Below are positions 34,640 to 43,199 of a DNA stretch of 64,000 nt, piece by piece (positions within the stretch are counted from its first letter, which is position 1; every line of letters begins with the position of its first letter). Both the position numbers and the translations under genes were made by a program. The stretch is taken from positions 372,001 to 436,000 of the forward strand of contig NZ_JAFBDO010000001.1 in assembly GCF_016908295.1 (NCBI RefSeq), read 5' to 3'. The stretch is from Thalassobacillus pellis. GTDB lineage: Bacteria > Bacillota > Bacilli > Bacillales > Halobacillaceae. The notes below the pieces were generated by a model. It was not told the DNA's origin. It saw nothing but the letters and a program-made list of their open reading frames with translations, and ran no database searches.

Positions 34640-35950
34640 TTAGTTCTGCTTCACTAACTCCTCCACTTTTTTCTGCGCTTCTGCCAGAGCTTCCTCTGGA
34701 GATTTGGTGCCGAGCAAGACTTCTTCCACGATAGGGTTGACGGTGTTCAAGTATTCTGGAGCAGCCAACGGAATAGGCGTCAATACGGTGTTATCCATGT
34801 TCTCGACTGCCAATTCGTAAACTTTCTTATCTAAACCTTCCAACTCTTTAGCTGCCGCTTCTGCTCCGGCAATGTTGGCGACATTGTCAAAGTTTTTGAC
34901 TGCCCAATATTTTTGTGCCTCTTTTCCAGTCAGGTACTTAATGAATTCCACTGCCTCTTCAGGGGTGTCCGAACCTTTAGGAACTTCCGCTACGAAGCCG
35001 CCGCCCCAGCTTGTATGTCCGGATCCTTCTTCTCTCGCTGGAAGTTTAGCAACGCCAACATTCATGTCCCCGCCGTAATCCCGGATCTGGGTATAGAAAG
35101 TCGCTACATCTGTAAACATCGCAATCTTTCCAGCCAGGAATGGGTGTGCCTGCTGGTTACCGAACTCGGCTTTGAAACGGTTTACCGTGTCACGGCCATA
35201 TTTTTCTGTAAAGCTGTTGATCCACTTAAGGGCTTCCACGTTTGCTTTCCCATCGATGACCACTTCATTATCTTTATTCAAGTAAGCTTCACCATCTGCG
35301 TTAAGCATCCAAAGGTCAGCACCTACGTTCCATAATGGGTAGAAACCGATCCGCTCATAACGGTCGCCGTTTTTGACAGTAAGCTTTTCTGCATACTGCT
35401 CGACCTCTTCCCATGTTTCCGGTGGCTGGTTCGGATCAAGGCCTGCTTCTTTGAACATATCTTTGTTATAGAATAAAACCCTTGTATCCGTGTTGAACGG
35501 TACCGCGTATGGATCTCCTTCATACAAGACGGTATTCCAAAGTTCAGGGAAGAACTTGTCCTTAAAGTTTTCATCCGTGATATACTCGGATAAGTTCTCC
35601 GCTTGTTCTTTTGTGGCACGGTGTTTCACTGTATTGATATCATTGATGACCACATCAGGAGGGTTTCCTGCTGCAACTGCTGCAAGCTCTTTCGTCCAGA
35701 TATCTCCCCACGGAAGGTAAGTATGTTTGACATAAATTTCTTCCTGGGATTTGTTGAAATCATCAATGATTTTTTCGATGATCGGCCTTCTTGTTTCAGA
35801 ACCCCAGAACGTCCAAAAATCTACTACTACCTTTCCTTCTGCTTCTTTCGGTGTCTCTGAGCTAGCTGATTCACTGCCGGAACAAGCGGTCAACACAGTG
35901 CTGAGCATCAATACCAGTACCAGAAACAATTTCAATGACTGCTTTTTCAT
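34640..35950 (-). CDS. ABC sugar-binding lipoprotein
   Basis: A 436-residue family-1 solute-binding protein. Lipoprotein signal with lipobox LTAC (Cys23), then VVVDFWTFWGSETRRP and the hinge and cleft features of CUT1 binding proteins (AGKIAMFTDVATF, HTSWGGGF). It is the first gene of the operon that continues through two permeases, ROK, SIS, GH84-like, (alpha/alpha)6 and GH38 genes. A consensus promoter overlapped by a cre-like box lies at 36071-36099, about 120 bases upstream. Confidence 0.94.
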   Translation of the reverse strand: MKKQSLKLFLVLVLMLSTVLTACSGSESASSETPKEAEGKVVVDFWTFWGSETRRPIIEKIIDDFNKSQEEIYVKHTYLPWGDIWTKELAAVAAGNPPDVVINDINTVKHRATKEQAENLSEYITDENFKDKFFPELWNTVLYEGDPYAVPFNTDTRVLFYNKDMFKEAGLDPNQPPETWEEVEQYAEKLTVKNGDRYERIGFYPLWNVGADLWMLNADGEAYLNKDNEVVIDGKANVEALKWINSFTEKYGRDTVNRFKAEFGNQQAHPFLAGKIAMFTDVATFYTQIRDYGGDMNVGVAKLPAREEGSGHTSWGGGFVAEVPKGSDTPEEAVEFIKYLTGKEAQKYWAVKNFDNVANIAGAEAAAKELEGLDKKVYELAVENMDNTVLTPIPLAAPEYLNTVNPIVEEVLLGTKSPEEALAEAQKKVEELVKQN

Positions 35951-36070
35951 ATTTTTCCCCTTTCCAATGATAGATTTAATCGACCTATCCCACCGTTCCT
36001 CTGGCTGCGCGTTTGTGGTTTTATGTATCTTTTAGTTGTTATTGTGTGGGATTTGGTATGATTTAAATCT

Positions 36071-36099
36071 ATTATTATTGAAAGCGGTAACAATGTCAA
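36071..36099 (-). promoter_or_regulatory. Promoter with overlapping cre box for the ABC/GH84/GH38 operon
   Basis: On the minus strand a perfect -35 TTGACA (36099-36094) is followed after 17 bases by AATAAT (36076-36071), one mismatch from consensus. The spacer holds TGAAAGCGGTAACA (36079-36092 on plus), one mismatch from the CcpA cre consensus. Carbon catabolite repression of the operon headed by the lipoprotein gene is strongly suggested. Confidence 0.7.
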
Positions 36100-36161
36100 C
36101 AATTTTCTGACAACTTTTTAAATATTTTAGGAAAATTCTACAAAAGTCCAAACAAACCAAA

Positions 36162-36785
36162 CTATTGACCTACCTTCTCCTGCTCAAAAGCCTCAAAACG
36201 CCTCACACCAATGAAATACACATAGTAGATGAGCTGTGCGCTGGCACCACCAGCGAGCAAAATGCCGAGGCCAGTCCATAATAAAAGCAAACCTGTCAAC
36301 AATAGTAGTCCAAGGAGAACAATCAGCGTCAAATACCAGTTTTTCAGGCCGAAAACCAGTCCGCCCAAGAATGATTTATACCACGAAAAATCACTTGTCT
36401 GATAAACAGGGACAGCAAAAATCGCACCGATTTGAAATAACAAAAACAGGACAAATAACCCATACGTGAGGATAAGAGCTACCTCACCTTCCTGGGCGCG
36501 CAAAAACAAGAAGTCGATGAACAGGATAAACTCGCATATAACAATCGGTAAGCCAATGAGGTAACTTCGACCAAAACCTGTCCTGAAAGCATCCCAGAAT
36601 GTACGGAAAATTGGGACTTCCACATCTTCTGAATTCCAGACTTTTACGACTTGAAACATGGCATATGTACTAGGCAATAGTGTAATCACAGGTAAGGAAA
36701 AGAGCAGCCATATTACATTCAAAATTGCAATTCGCGTGATCCACTGTGCGATATAGGATAATGTTGAAGTTAGTTGTTGCATCAT
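36162..36785 (-). CDS. DUF624 (YesL-type) membrane protein
   Basis: A 207-residue integral membrane protein with about five hydrophobic helices and the family's N-terminal pattern (ITRIAILNVIWLLFSLPVITLLPST). DUF624 proteins accompany CUT1 sugar importers in Bacilli and have no firm biochemical role. A second one lies at 38191-38835. The gene ends about 60 bases before the promoter at 36071-36099, so it belongs to the upstream operon rather than the one after it. Confidence 0.88.
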   Translation of the reverse strand: MMQQLTSTLSYIAQWITRIAILNVIWLLFSLPVITLLPSTYAMFQVVKVWNSEDVEVPIFRTFWDAFRTGFGRSYLIGLPIVICEFILFIDFLFLRAQEGEVALILTYGLFVLFLLFQIGAIFAVPVYQTSDFSWYKSFLGGLVFGLKNWYLTLIVLLGLLLLTGLLLLWTGLGILLAGGASAQLIYYVYFIGVRRFEAFEQEKVGQ

Positions 36786-37037
36786 GTTATAAACTCCTCA
36801 TCTGGTGTGGAATAATTGGAACAAAAGCGGAAGCGCTATAGAAAAAACTTGGCTTGTCCCCAAGTTCTTATGGCGAAAGCCTTCGTTTTACTTATACTTT
36901 AATCCTTTAACAAAATTAAACTTTCTTAAAGGATCAGAAAAACTCGTTAATGTACAAAAGACAAGGGATAACCGTGCAACAACCCACATCCAGTTATTGA
37001 CTGATATCCCTTAATCGATTCTTTTATATTTTTTCTT
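36786..37037. other. Intergenic region with repeat remnant and inverted repeat
   Basis: AACAAAAGCGGAAGCGCT near 36820-36838 is a short remnant resembling the start of the 121-bp repeat family. AAGGGATA (36963-36970) and TATCCCTT (37005-37012) form an 8-bp inverted repeat. On the minus strand GTCTTTTG follows, which could be a weak terminator for the oxidoreductase gene at 37038-38183. Nothing else is seen. Confidence 0.35.
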
Positions 37038-38183
37038 TTACTTCGAAACGGAAACCCACTGCCTTTGTTCGGATGATTTTTCAACTGCTTCGAGTACAGC
37101 CTGATTTTTTACGCCATCCTCGAAATCAGGATAAGGAGCACTCTCTTCAAAAAATGCATGTAATAGATTAATAAAGGTGTGTTCATATCCGATAATGTGG
37201 CCAGCAGGCCAGTATGCACCGGCATACGGGTGTACTTCTTCCGTACAATTGACTGTGCGGAAGCCTTGAAGTCCTTCCTCGTCATCCGAAAAATAGACAT
37301 CAAGTTTATTCATATCTTCCATATCCCAGCGAAGCGAGCCCTTTTCCCCGTTGATTTCGAATTTGTTTTTATTCCTGTTTCCTCCGGCAAATCTTGTTGC
37401 TTCAAACGTACCGAGCGTGCCGTTTTCAAATCGGCTGATGAAAGCAACAGCATCATCCACGGTCACTTCCCCGTAACCGGAAGCATCCGAGGAAGCACTC
37501 AGCCCACCAGACATTTCCCCGGCAGGACGTTCCTTGATGAATGTTTCTGTCGTGCCGACGATTTCCTCGAATTCCCCGATAAGGAACCTGGCCAGGTCAA
37601 TGCTATGGGCGCCGATGTCCCCTAACGCCCCGGATCCAGATACCTCTTTTTTTAAACGCCAGATCAATGGAAAATCAGGATCCATAATGAAATCCTGCAG
37701 GTAATTGGCACGAAAATGATAGATACGTCCGAGGCGCCCATCCTCCAACAGCTTTTTGGCAAACTGAACCGCTGGGGCAAAGCGATAATTATGGCAGATC
37801 AGGTGTTTGACGTTATTTTCCTTTACTGCCTCATGCATTTCTTTCGCCTGTTCCAGTGACAGCGCAAGCGGTTTTTCCGTGATGACATGCTTGCCCGCCT
37901 TCGCTGCAGCTATCGCAATTTCGGCATGGGTGTGATTCGGAGTAACAATATCCACCACATCGATATCTTTCCGTTCCACCAGTTTTCTCCAATCTGTCTC
38001 ATATGACTCCCAGCCCATTCTGTCGGCGGCATCTTTGACGGCTGCTTCTTTCCTGCCGGCTACTGCCTTCAAAACAGGTTTGATTTTCCCATCAAAATAG
38101 AATGGCAGATCCCTGTAGGCATGGCTATGGGCCTTCCCCATAAATTGATAGCCGACCATGCCGATTCGTACCTCTTTTTTCAT
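37038..38183 (-). CDS. Gfo/Idh/MocA-family oxidoreductase
   Basis: A 381-residue NAD(P)-dependent sugar dehydrogenase-like protein. RIGMVGYQFMGKAHSHAY (about 5-22) is the nucleotide-binding strand-loop, VITEKPLALS the EKP motif and GSGALGDIGAHSIDLARFL the C-terminal catalytic helix. ATG 38183 leaves a 7-base gap to the preceding DUF624 gene; longer starts would run into that gene. It lies in the operon of the GH36 enzyme, amidohydrolase and TIM-barrel isomerase. Oxidation of a sugar or glycoside is the likely activity. Confidence 0.9.
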   Translation of the reverse strand: MKKEVRIGMVGYQFMGKAHSHAYRDLPFYFDGKIKPVLKAVAGRKEAAVKDAADRMGWESYETDWRKLVERKDIDVVDIVTPNHTHAEIAIAAAKAGKHVITEKPLALSLEQAKEMHEAVKENNVKHLICHNYRFAPAVQFAKKLLEDGRLGRIYHFRANYLQDFIMDPDFPLIWRLKKEVSGSGALGDIGAHSIDLARFLIGEFEEIVGTTETFIKERPAGEMSGGLSASSDASGYGEVTVDDAVAFISRFENGTLGTFEATRFAGGNRNKNKFEINGEKGSLRWDMEDMNKLDVYFSDDEEGLQGFRTVNCTEEVHPYAGAYWPAGHIIGYEHTFINLLHAFFEESAPYPDFEDGVKNQAVLEAVEKSSEQRQWVSVSK

Positions 38184-38190
38184 GTAACCT

Positions 38191-38835
38191 TCACGCCCTT
38201 CCTTGCTTGAACTGTAAATTCCGCTTATCAGACTTTGCGCTCTTTTTAACCAGTTTTTCAAATAAAGGCAGAGATATCATCAGCCACAGATAAGCGATGG
38301 TACTTCCATAGAAGAATAGCAGAAGCCCCGGGGACATGCTCATCAAATAATAGATGCCATAGCCGAGAAACACCATAAGCAAGCCCCGTAATGGGGAGGA
38401 AAACGCAGTCAGAACCGCCAGCTTCATATACTGATGCCATTTGAGTTCGTGATGGACATACAGCGGAAAGAAATACGCTACAGTCAAAAGGTAGAAGGCT
38501 GCCAGGATAAATACGAGGATTTTCAATGTCTGCTGCTGGCCGAAATCATAAATGAACAGGTCAAAATAAAGGACATATCCGACAATGACAAGACCTAGTC
38601 CAGCAATATTTGATTTCAGGAATTCTTTCTTATAAAAGCCCCAGAACTGTTTGAAAATCGACTTTCCCAGCTGTCCCTTCATCCATTTCCGCATGATGGC
38701 GAACATGGCTGCAGTGGAGGGGAGGAATCCAAGAACGACCAGGCCTGTCAATGTAAATGCTATCCACAGCAAATTAATATAGGCCATTTTCATGATCCAC
38801 TCGGAGACGCGCACCAATCCATTTTTCCATCCCAT
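38191..38835 (-). CDS. DUF624 (YesL-type) membrane protein
   Basis: A 214-residue membrane protein with about five hydrophobic helices (INLLWIAFTLTGLVVLGFLP near the N-terminus) and a basic C-terminus. It is related to, but clearly diverged from, the DUF624 protein at 36162-36785; one oxidoreductase gene separates them. Two copies in one island next to two importers suggest each may partner one transporter. Role unknown. Confidence 0.87.
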   Translation of the reverse strand: MGWKNGLVRVSEWIMKMAYINLLWIAFTLTGLVVLGFLPSTAAMFAIMRKWMKGQLGKSIFKQFWGFYKKEFLKSNIAGLGLVIVGYVLYFDLFIYDFGQQQTLKILVFILAAFYLLTVAYFFPLYVHHELKWHQYMKLAVLTAFSSPLRGLLMVFLGYGIYYLMSMSPGLLLFFYGSTIAYLWLMISLPLFEKLVKKSAKSDKRNLQFKQGRA

Positions 38836-38876
38836 TATATACAGCTCCTTCTCTAAGATGCTTGTCTGCTATTCTA

Positions 38877-39707
38877 TCATATTGTCAATTGAAGATTCTT
38901 TTCGGCAAAGTCCCGGCAGATTTCCAGGCTGTCGTAGGGTGTGCTTGTGGACTTGTCAATTTCCACCGTGACCCATCCGTCGTATTGGATATCTCGTAAA
39001 AATTGCACTACGTCTTCCAGTTCTTTTGATAATGTCCCAAGTCCAAGCTCACAGAAAATCGGCATCTGTTCATTCCCTTCGAGAATCGGGAATGTTTCTG
39101 CATCGGCCCCTTCCGGTGATATATCTTTCAAATGTACATAGGCGATCCGGTCTTTATACTTCTTCATCACTTTTAATGGATCCATTCCTGCCCTTGCGAG
39201 GTGGGCAGTATCCGGGCAGAAGAAGACATAATTCGGGTCAGTCAATTCCATTATTGTATCGAGCTCATATTCTGTTTCGATTTCTGTCCCGAGGTGCGGG
39301 TGGACGCATGCTTTAACGCCAAGCTCATGGCATTTCTTGGCCGCCTGGTTGATCGTTTCGGCTGCAATCTTCAATTCTTCTAAACTCGTACCTTCTTTAT
39401 TACGTGGCCCACCCGGCCCAAACACAATCCGGTCACTTCCGGCCGCAACTAAGAATTTTGCTACCTGTTCGTTCCGGTTAATGATGTGCTGACGCTTGCT
39501 TAAATCGGTGAAATTCCCTCCACCGTACAAAGCAGACAGCTGAAAACCGTAACGATTCAACAGCGCGTTGAACTTTTCGATATCGTCTTCGTAAGCCAGC
39601 GCCAGGTGAGTGAATGTTTCGCAAGCCGTATAACCAAGCTCCGACGCTTCCTTCAGCCCCTTCAGTAAATCTTCTCCCCATGTAATCAAATGACAGGAAA
39701 CTTTCAT
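38877..39707 (-). CDS. Sugar phosphate isomerase/epimerase, TIM barrel (IolE-like)
   Basis: A 276-residue xylose-isomerase-like TIM barrel. Metal-binding positions are visible in CVHPHLGTEIETE, CPDTAHLARAG and AYVHLKDISPEG, with the C-terminal WVTVEIDKS. Relatives are inosose dehydratases and epimerases or eliminases that act on keto-sugars. Pairing with a Gfo/Idh/MocA dehydrogenase in the same operon (37038-38183) is the usual arrangement for oxidise-then-isomerise or eliminate chemistry. ATG 39707 has GGGAGCG upstream. Confidence 0.86.
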   Translation of the reverse strand: MKVSCHLITWGEDLLKGLKEASELGYTACETFTHLALAYEDDIEKFNALLNRYGFQLSALYGGGNFTDLSKRQHIINRNEQVAKFLVAAGSDRIVFGPGGPRNKEGTSLEELKIAAETINQAAKKCHELGVKACVHPHLGTEIETEYELDTIMELTDPNYVFFCPDTAHLARAGMDPLKVMKKYKDRIAYVHLKDISPEGADAETFPILEGNEQMPIFCELGLGTLSKELEDVVQFLRDIQYDGWVTVEIDKSTSTPYDSLEICRDFAEKNLQLTI

Positions 39708-39733
39708 GCATTACACGCTCCCTACTAATAGAT

Positions 39734-41869
39734 TCATAACTTCACTTCAATGATTGCCCGCTTATTCAAGCTGCTGCAGTCAACCACATAAAGAGAGTCA
39801 CCTTTACTTTCCACGGTTACTGTTTCTCCATCTACCCCCACATATCCTGGTTCTTTTTCCGAATAAAAAGCGAATTTACCGCCTTCCTTAATGGTGACGG
39901 ACAGCTGATCCTGCGTAGCATAGTTCTTTTCAAAGGTTGCCGGTGTTATGTACTTATCCAGCATTCCAACAGGCGTCACAGGAGATGTTTTCGGCAGGAA
40001 CAAATAAAGGTTGTACCCTTCCTCTTCCAATGTAAGTGTCTGCATATCTTCACACATCATTTCCGAAGCTTGCTCGTTGAAATAATCATAGACAATATAC
40101 TTGTCAGCATGACATCCGTAAACATCAGCAGGGCTGATTGTCGTTTCGACTGGTTGATGGCTGTCGCTGATATTGAACACGCCTAGTATTCCGGCATCCC
40201 CAGCAGTATTTTGCACTTTCAGGGCTTTTTGTTCGTGAACAGGATCAACGGTTAGCATATCTTTCGTTGGTTTTCCCGGCTGGTCACAGCGGATGATCCG
40301 TCCATTTCTAAAAATCAGCGGCCAGACTACTGCAGGGTCTGTTTTGCCGACAGGATCACTTGTATAGATCGGACCTCCGCTCACAGCCCTTAACACTGCA
40401 TGACGCCCGGCATCCTTATGCATTGTCCAGAACATATCCCAGTCACCGTAATAAATCTCTCCATGCCAAAATGAGTTGTAGACATTCTGCAGCGCGTGCT
40501 CACCGAAGCCTTCCTCATCTTCCGGCACAAAATCATCACTGCTTCTGGAAACGGCTGAAATTGGCCTGTTCCAAACATTTTCCTGAGCCATACCCATACA
40601 GTTGATCAAGCTATGGTTAAAATGTACCCCCACCGATGCTTCCAATGCCTGGTGAGACTCCCTCGAGGCCTGTCCGACAGGGAGCTGGTACATGGTAAAA
40701 TTATTGATTCCGCTCTGGGCGTCGACTTTCACAAAATCGATTCCCTGTTTACGCAGCTCTCCGTGCCATGCATTCCAGAAACCATAGCCTTTGGCTTTAT
40801 CCGGGTAAGGGATCGATTTTTGACTGTTCGTTTCGTAAATATAAGGAGTCATTTCCTTCGCCAATTCACTGCCTGGGACGACCCCTCCCCAGTAACCTGC
40901 AAATGTATGCCATACACCGACAGCCTCTACGCCCAGATCACTTTTTAGTTTGGAAGTCACTGGGGCAAGGCCTTCCGGAAATTTTTCAGGATCCGTACCG
41001 AAAGATTGCAGACGGCCATCCTTCAGGTCGGACCAGCCGTCATCAATCAGCACCCACTTTACTGGAAGGTCATGGCTGTGAAGCTCTTCGGCTTTTTCAA
41101 GTATCCCTTCCGCGTTGACTTCCTGGTAAAATGCATCCCAGCTGCACCAGCCGAAATAGTCGAGCTGTTCAGGATACGTACGTTCATCAATCGTTCTCGC
41201 TTCGCCGTGAAGCCGTGCAACTTTTTTGGTCAACTGTCTCGAGAGTTCAAATGGGTCATTATCTTTTCCCAGCAGAAAGATGGAAAATTCACCTTGATTT
41301 CGTCCGCCATCGTAAGAAGAGGAAGTGATTTCAAAGCCTTCGTCATGGCCACGCAGTTCGGATTTGAAGGTAGCATCAGGGACAGGCAGGATTTGAAAGT
41401 AATTGTCTGCCGTTTTCCATAACATGGATTGCGTCCGTGGCGGCATTGTCCGCACATCCTTGTCAAAGTGAGGGCGTGTCCACCAGTCTTTATGAAGATA
41501 ATGAGCGACAAGACTTTCCTCATTTTCCAGTGGATTAAATTTGATTCTGATTGCTGCTTCAGGAGCCAGATAATTATTTCTGGCGAACAATCGTTCACTG
41601 TGGAGAACCACACTCCCCGACGCCAGCACAAATGATTGATAGCAGCGGAGCTTCAGTGAAAAACTGATTTCACCTTCCAGCTCATATAACTTTTCATACT
41701 CCGTCCAGCTGCCAAACTGATCCGTATGTTCACTCATTTTGCTGTCCTTATGAGTCAATCTTTCTGGCTTTCCAGTATCACGGGCAATCTCGATTTCAAA
41801 ACCGGAAAGGACCTGTTGATCTGCCTGCAAGAGTTCCAGGCTGCCTTTATTATTTTGTAACTGAAACAT
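39734..41869 (-). CDS. GH36 family enzyme, raffinose synthase/Sip1-like alpha-galactosidase
   Basis: A 711-residue cytoplasmic protein of the GH36 raffinose-synthase/seed-imbibition branch rather than the classical bacterial AgaA branch. An N-terminal beta-sandwich is followed by the barrel with FGWCSWDAFYQEV (about 239-251), WVLIDDGWSD (about 272-281) and nucleophile D383 in FVKVDAQSG. The acid/base candidate is Asp445 or Asp446 in SRSSDDF. Its start overlaps the amidohydrolase gene by 20 bases. Such proteins hydrolyse or transfer alpha-galactosyl groups; the substrate here is unknown. Confidence 0.87.
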   Translation of the reverse strand: MFQLQNNKGSLELLQADQQVLSGFEIEIARDTGKPERLTHKDSKMSEHTDQFGSWTEYEKLYELEGEISFSLKLRCYQSFVLASGSVVLHSERLFARNNYLAPEAAIRIKFNPLENEESLVAHYLHKDWWTRPHFDKDVRTMPPRTQSMLWKTADNYFQILPVPDATFKSELRGHDEGFEITSSSYDGGRNQGEFSIFLLGKDNDPFELSRQLTKKVARLHGEARTIDERTYPEQLDYFGWCSWDAFYQEVNAEGILEKAEELHSHDLPVKWVLIDDGWSDLKDGRLQSFGTDPEKFPEGLAPVTSKLKSDLGVEAVGVWHTFAGYWGGVVPGSELAKEMTPYIYETNSQKSIPYPDKAKGYGFWNAWHGELRKQGIDFVKVDAQSGINNFTMYQLPVGQASRESHQALEASVGVHFNHSLINCMGMAQENVWNRPISAVSRSSDDFVPEDEEGFGEHALQNVYNSFWHGEIYYGDWDMFWTMHKDAGRHAVLRAVSGGPIYTSDPVGKTDPAVVWPLIFRNGRIIRCDQPGKPTKDMLTVDPVHEQKALKVQNTAGDAGILGVFNISDSHQPVETTISPADVYGCHADKYIVYDYFNEQASEMMCEDMQTLTLEEEGYNLYLFLPKTSPVTPVGMLDKYITPATFEKNYATQDQLSVTIKEGGKFAFYSEKEPGYVGVDGETVTVESKGDSLYVVDCSSLNKRAIIEVKL

Positions 41870-43154
41870 GATAGCTCCCCTTCGTATTGGATGAAGGCTT
41901 CAAGTTCAAGTTGTAAAGTTCGATGAGGTTATCCCTGAAAATACAATCCGCGTACTCACAGGCATCAGCCTCCGTCATGTCTCCACCATCCACTTTATTT
42001 TCAAGTACTTCTGCCACTACTTTTCTGGCAAGCTTGGCATGAGCATAAGTGCCTTCCACCTGGCTGTAGTCTCCGCCAAATCCGATCAGCTTTGATTGGG
42101 GAATCATTTCAATCGCTTTCGCAAGAATATCCTTCGTTGCTGTCGGTGAGATGATATAGCACCATGTCAAATCTCCATAAACATTCGGAAAGTTTTTCAC
42201 TATCGATAAAAACTCATCGTAATACGGATATCCGCCGTGTAACAGAACGAATTTCGCTTCTTTGTATTCAAGTAATAATGGAATAAGATCAGATACTTTC
42301 GAATTGGTAATGATATTACCATTATCGGAAACGCTTGGCTCCTGGTGGCCTGTATGAATCTGGATCGGCATGTCATGTTTGATGGACTGTTGGATGACGC
42401 GGTGAATCAGGTAATCATGCAGCGGCTTTGCTTCTTCCGGAGACAGTTTTTCATTAAGATGATAGCTTTTCAGTTTATTGAAGGAAACAGAAGCTTCGTG
42501 ATGCGTCGGCTTATCCACCTTCAGTGACCGCCAGTAAGCGGCGCCGATTTTCGTAGCTGCCATCCCTTCCTTCACGTAACGTTCCGTAATGAGATCGACT
42601 GCCTTCAGTAAATCATCAAATTCATGGATCGATTCCCCTGCCTGTTTTTCAATTGCTTCCAGGGCAGGACGGGAAATAATATTGAAGGTATGGTCCATGA
42701 ACATAACCGGACGGAACAAATCAAAATCAACATTTGTTGAAAAAATCAGCGTGAAGGCGAGATCAATTCCCGCCTTGTCACGCAAAATTTTATGATAGAG
42801 TTCCGAGTCATCCGTAGCCGCTCGTACTTTTTTGTTTAATGCGATGATTCCTTCCTTTGACCAGTCTTCCATTCCATAAAGATCCTCGACAGCCCAGCGC
42901 AGCATTTGTGCGTATGTTGTATTTTTCGTCTTATTCCAGTATTTCAAGAAAGTTTCTGCTTTTTCCTCCACGGACATTGGGTTATCGTCCGCAAAAAAGG
43001 AGGGATCGATCCCTGCTGTTATCAAGTCTGAGCGTAAATAATGCAGCAGGTCGAAAAAATCAGCCTCCATCTTCTGTCGTTCTCGAAGTGGAATCAGATG
43101 TTCATGTCCATCAATGATACGAATATTGTTTATATGCTGTGCAATCGAATTCAC
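41850..43154 (-). CDS. Amidohydrolase-superfamily protein, uronate isomerase-like
   Basis: A 434-residue TIM-barrel metal enzyme. DGHEHL (H17, H19) at the end of strand 1, QIHTGHQ, VLLHGGYPYYDEF and GFGGDYSQVEG hold the expected metal and catalytic residues. No carbamylated lysine is evident, as in uronate isomerases and amidohydrolase-2 proteins. The start is GTG 43154 behind AAAGGAG. Its presence between a binding lipoprotein and a GH36 enzyme suggests an acidic or lactone sugar intermediate. True uronate isomerases are somewhat longer, so the exact reaction is open. Confidence 0.8.
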   Translation of the reverse strand: MNSIAQHINNIRIIDGHEHLIPLRERQKMEADFFDLLHYLRSDLITAGIDPSFFADDNPMSVEEKAETFLKYWNKTKNTTYAQMLRWAVEDLYGMEDWSKEGIIALNKKVRAATDDSELYHKILRDKAGIDLAFTLIFSTNVDFDLFRPVMFMDHTFNIISRPALEAIEKQAGESIHEFDDLLKAVDLITERYVKEGMAATKIGAAYWRSLKVDKPTHHEASVSFNKLKSYHLNEKLSPEEAKPLHDYLIHRVIQQSIKHDMPIQIHTGHQEPSVSDNGNIITNSKVSDLIPLLLEYKEAKFVLLHGGYPYYDEFLSIVKNFPNVYGDLTWCYIISPTATKDILAKAIEMIPQSKLIGFGGDYSQVEGTYAHAKLARKVVAEVLENKVDGGDMTEADACEYADCIFRDNLIELYNLNLKPSSNTKGSYHVSVTK

Positions 43155-43199
43155 TTTAAAATCTCCTTTAGAAGACGGAATCCATCTCCCTTGTTTTTA

